From JAZKBN01 sp040388605 (GTDB lineage Bacteria; Bacteroidota; Bacteroidia; Cytophagales; Flexibacteraceae), in contig JAZKBN010000008.1 in assembly GCA_040388605.1 (NCBI GenBank), positions 1-64,000 on the forward strand: a DNA stretch of 64,000 nucleotides. The letters run 5' to 3'. Shown here one piece after another: positions 61,577 to 64,000 of the stretch (the stretch's first letter is position 1; each line of letters starts with the position of its first letter). A program made the translations under genes and the position numbers. The notes under the pieces are model-generated. The model made no database searches. It was not told the DNA's origin and saw nothing but the letters and a program-made list of their open reading frames with translations.

Positions 61577-62939
61577 ATGGAAAATTACAGCATTGTGCTC
61601 TTTATTTTGGCTGTAATGATTGGCCTTTCGGCTATGGCCGAAAAGATAAAGCTGCCTTACCCTATCCTGCTCATATCGGCAGGCATTGTTGCGGGCTTTA
61701 TTCCCAGGCTGCCCCTGAACATTGAGCTCAACCCCGATATTGTTTTCCTTGTTTTTTTGCCGCCCCTGCTCTACGATGCCGCATATAATATTTCGTTCAA
61801 AACTTTTCAAACCAATATAAGCACCATAAGCACTTTGGCTATTGGCCTGGTGTTTATAACCGCATCGGGCATAGCTGTTACCGCACATTACCTGATACCG
61901 GGTTTTACATGGCCACTTGCATTTGTATTGGGCGCTATTCTTTCCGCCACCGATGCCGTAGCTGCATTAAGCATAACCAAAGGCCTGGGCCTTTCGCATA
62001 ATACCAATACCATTCTTGAAGGTGAAAGCCTTGTGAACGATGCTTCTGCACTGGTGACTTACANNNNNNNNNNTCGTGATTTGGAAAGCGAGCCTCAATT
62101 TTGCGCTCATGATGGGCGGGGGAGTGCTTATTGGTTTTGTTATGTCGCATGCCCTTGCTTTTATACTGAAGCGCGTAAATCATAAGGGGGTGGTGTGCAT
62201 CAGCTTTATGCTGCTTACGCCTTTTCTTACTTACCTGCTTGCCGAAACCTGCCATGTATCAGGTGTAATTGCAGTGGTATTACTGGGCCTCGGCATATCA
62301 AGGTTTAACAATACAGAGCTGCCCGAAAACCTGAGGCAGCAGAATAAAGCCTTTTGGGATGTCATTATTTTCCTGCTCAACGGGCTCATTTTCATATTAA
62401 TAGGTCTTCAATTGCCTTTTGTGGCCATTGGCATACCCAAACATGAGCTGTGGCCCTATATCGGCTACAGTTTCCTGATTACAGTGGTGGCATTGGTGCT
62501 GCGCACCATCAGGGTTTTCTGGCAGCAGCGTGGGCTTGATTTGGCATTCAGCAAAAAAAAGAACGGCGTTACCGAAGATGCCCTGCTCGATTTTAAAAAC
62601 AGCCTGATTATCAGCTGGTCGGGTATGAGGGGTATAGTATCTTTGGCGGTGGCAATAGGTTTGCCTGCCACTTTGCAAACCGGGGAGCCCTTCCCCATGC
62701 GCGACCCTATTATATTTATGAGCGTAGCCGTGGTGCTCTTTACGCTTATAGGGCAGGGCCTTACCCTGCCGTGGCTTGTAAAAGCCCTGAACGTGCGCGA
62801 GGAAATGCTGAATGCCGCTATTGCCAACGGCACAATGCCGGTTCCGGGATTAAAAAATGAAAGTGATGCTGAACGCGAAAGAAACCGGAGGGTATGGGGC
62901 AAAGGCCGCGACAGGCGGAATTTCAGGTTGCCGGAATAA
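61577..62939 (+). CDS. Na+/H+ antiporter (CPA1 type), split by an assembly gap
   Basis: A sodium/proton antiporter of the CPA1 family with about twelve membrane helices. The N-terminal part has PLLYDAAYNISFKTFQTN (helix with the conserved YDA motif) and LGAILSATDAVAALSITKGL, the cation site with its TDAVA. GESLVNDASALV, the ND site motif, precedes the 10-N gap (62064-62073). The second part ends with SGMRGIVSLAVAIGLP, also typical. Frames on the two sides differ by one, so the gap size is wrong, but it is one gene. The C terminus is a short charged tail. Confidence 0.9.
62064..62073. other. Assembly gap (10 N) in the antiporter gene
   Basis: Ten unresolved bases after the GESLVNDASALV motif. 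The flanking frames are out of register by one. Confidence 0.95.
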
Positions 62940-62957
62940 TTCCCGGTCTAATGGCAA

Positions 62958-63533
62958 TCAGGCCTCTAAAATGGCTTTCAGTTCGGCATCGCTGTTGAAA
63001 TCCATTTCTGCGCAGGCATCTATGCCCAGGTAAACAGCGCTTAAAAGTATGGCTTCTGAAAGCTCCGGCAGGCTGAGGCCTTCCTTTACATAATCGCCGT
63101 TATTGCGCACAAAGCGGATAAGGCCGTTATATACCGCCCCCAGGTTAGGAATTAAAGGCAGCACCTTGGCCTGTATATAAGGTTCTGTACCATCGCCGCC
63201 GAGGCCTGCTTCAAGGTCTTCGAAGCTGAATTCTATCTCTTTTTCCTGCTCGGTGGCACAGAGGTAGGTAACCTCTATAGATTTATTGAAATAGTATATA
63301 TATGCCTTTTTAAGCAGTATATGCAGATCTGCCAGGTTGCTGAATTGTTCCGGGTCTGAATCTACAGCTTCAGCGAACATGGATACAGCTTCTGCCATCA
63401 GGGCTACAACGCCCTCGGCTTCCTCTTCGCCCATAAGCTGCTTTTTGTCGCCGGTTAAAAATGCCGATTCGGGGTTCTCATTGGCCAGCTTAATGGCGAG
63501 GAAAAGTATTTCCTGCTGTATTTTTTCTCTCAT
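62958..63533 (-). CDS. Unknown protein, tandem copy (right-edge pair)
   Basis: A 191-residue soluble acidic protein, unrecognised. The ATG at 63533 is chosen (MREKIQQEILFLAIKLANEN); upstream codons read as non-conserved sequence. The C-terminal half matches the next gene: EPYIQAKVLPLIPNL with EPHMQARLLPIIPKL, and LSEAILLSAVYLGIDACAEMDF with MAEILVLSGIFLAFCYYGEL. Mostly helical by eye. Function unknown. Confidence 0.68.
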   Translation of the reverse strand: MREKIQQEILFLAIKLANENPESAFLTGDKKQLMGEEEAEGVVALMAEAVSMFAEAVDSDPEQFSNLADLHILLKKAYIYYFNKSIEVTYLCATEQEKEIEFSFEDLEAGLGGDGTEPYIQAKVLPLIPNLGAVYNGLIRFVRNNGDYVKEGLSLPELSEAILLSAVYLGIDACAEMDFNSDAELKAILEA

Positions 63534-63595
63534 GGGTGGGTTTGTAAAGGGCTGATGCGCTTTGTAAAATTTATATAATTCTGAATTCCAGCCGC

Positions 63596-64000
63596 TTAAT
63601 AATCGAGCTCGCCATAATAGCAAAAGGCTAAAAATATGCCGCTCAGCACTAAAATTTCGGCCATATCCTTTATCTCGACACCTGATCTTTTTGCCTTTTT
63701 AGAACTGTGCGCCTGCTGAATCAAGAGGCTGACTATTAAAGAAAGCTTCGGGATAATGGGCAGCAGGCGGGCCTGCATGTGCGGCTCCAGGTTGCTGCCG
63801 TAAAATACCGGCTGTATATCATCTATGCTCACCGACAATTCAAAAGGGATCTTATGCCTTTTGGCATATACCAATTCCAATGTTTTGCAGAAGAAAAGCT
63901 GAAAAGCCATATCGAGAAAAGTGGTGATGTAGTTTTTCTTAACCAAATCTGCCCCGTAAAATTCAGCCGAGTCACAGAAACCCTGAACGGAAATACTCAT
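63596..64000 (-). CDS. Unknown protein, second copy, cut by the window end
   Basis: A protein of at least 134 residues, related to the gene at 62958-63533. The match covers the C-terminal two thirds of that protein, and about 40-55 N-terminal residues are missing. An ATG falls exactly on the window edge (64000), but by comparison the gene probably starts beyond it. Aromatic-rich (ITTFLDMAFQLFFCKTLELV). Function unknown. Confidence 0.62.
   Translation of the reverse strand: MSISVQGFCDSAEFYGADLVKKNYITTFLDMAFQLFFCKTLELVYAKRHKIPFELSVSIDDIQPVFYGSNLEPHMQARLLPIIPKLSLIVSLLIQQAHSSKKAKRSGVEIKDMAEILVLSGIFLAFCYYGELDY

Noticed and set aside
1..64000. tRNA, rRNA, CRISPR array or insertion sequence
   Set aside because: I looked for cloverleaf ends with CCA-like tails, regularly spaced repeats and transposase motifs (DDE, HUH) and found none that hold up.

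Overview
The window looks like a chromosomal piece of a Bacteroidota bacterium, perhaps of the Chitinophagales/Sphingobacteriales side (inference). The signs are C-terminal type IX secretion (T9SS) sorting domains on three secreted proteins, promoter -7 boxes of the TAnnTTTG type with TTTG about 18-20 bases upstream, few Shine-Dalgarno sites, a yajC / YbbR-like / coaE cluster, and many small secreted proteins of no known family. Three runs of N (52211-52220, 56834-56857, 62064-62073) show that this is a scaffolded draft. Two of them lie inside genes and shift the frame, so those gap lengths are wrong. I see no tRNA, rRNA, CRISPR array, prophage or insertion sequence.

Left part (0.2-15 kb): a three-gene sugar operon (PLP aminotransferase, NeuD-like acyltransferase, polyprenyl-type glycosyltransferase), a DUF2079 membrane protein, two related secreted proteins, mscL, a giant bacterial alpha-2-macroglobulin with an intact CLEQ thioester motif, and two related lipoproteins. 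From 15 to 26 kb: exbB and exbD, a small protein plus zeta-toxin-like kinase pair, a GT-C-like membrane protein, a class A penicillin-binding protein, and a two-gene ATPase plus PD-(D/E)XK-like nuclease unit. That last pair is the best candidate for a poorly described defence system.

Middle (26-46.5 kb): htpG, a Fic gene broken by one stop codon and facing a VbhA-like small protein, a T9SS cargo protein, a YitT-type transporter, a PstS-like lipoprotein, two more T9SS cargo proteins (one with a CX4CH haem-like motif, one a 1058-residue NHL-repeat protein), a 1247-residue orphan NtrY-like sensor kinase, a DHFR-like protein, a zinc aminopeptidase preceded by an unrecognised two-gene unit, small membrane proteins and an MscS-type channel. 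Between 46.5 and 47.1 kb there is a gene-free stretch with a long branched palindrome and a terminated, hairpin-rich segment.

Right part (47-64 kb): a thiolase, three tandem related lipoproteins, dnaA with its promoter and one DnaA box, a three-gene operon of small membrane proteins, a penicillin acylase (split by a gap), an SDR oxidoreductase divergent from an HxlR regulator with a clear operator-like palindrome, a DUF721 protein, yajC, a YbbR-like gene, coaE, a Na+/H+ antiporter (split by a gap) and two related unknown proteins at the edge. A theme across the window is local duplication: five separate families of small secreted or membrane proteins occur as tandem copies.
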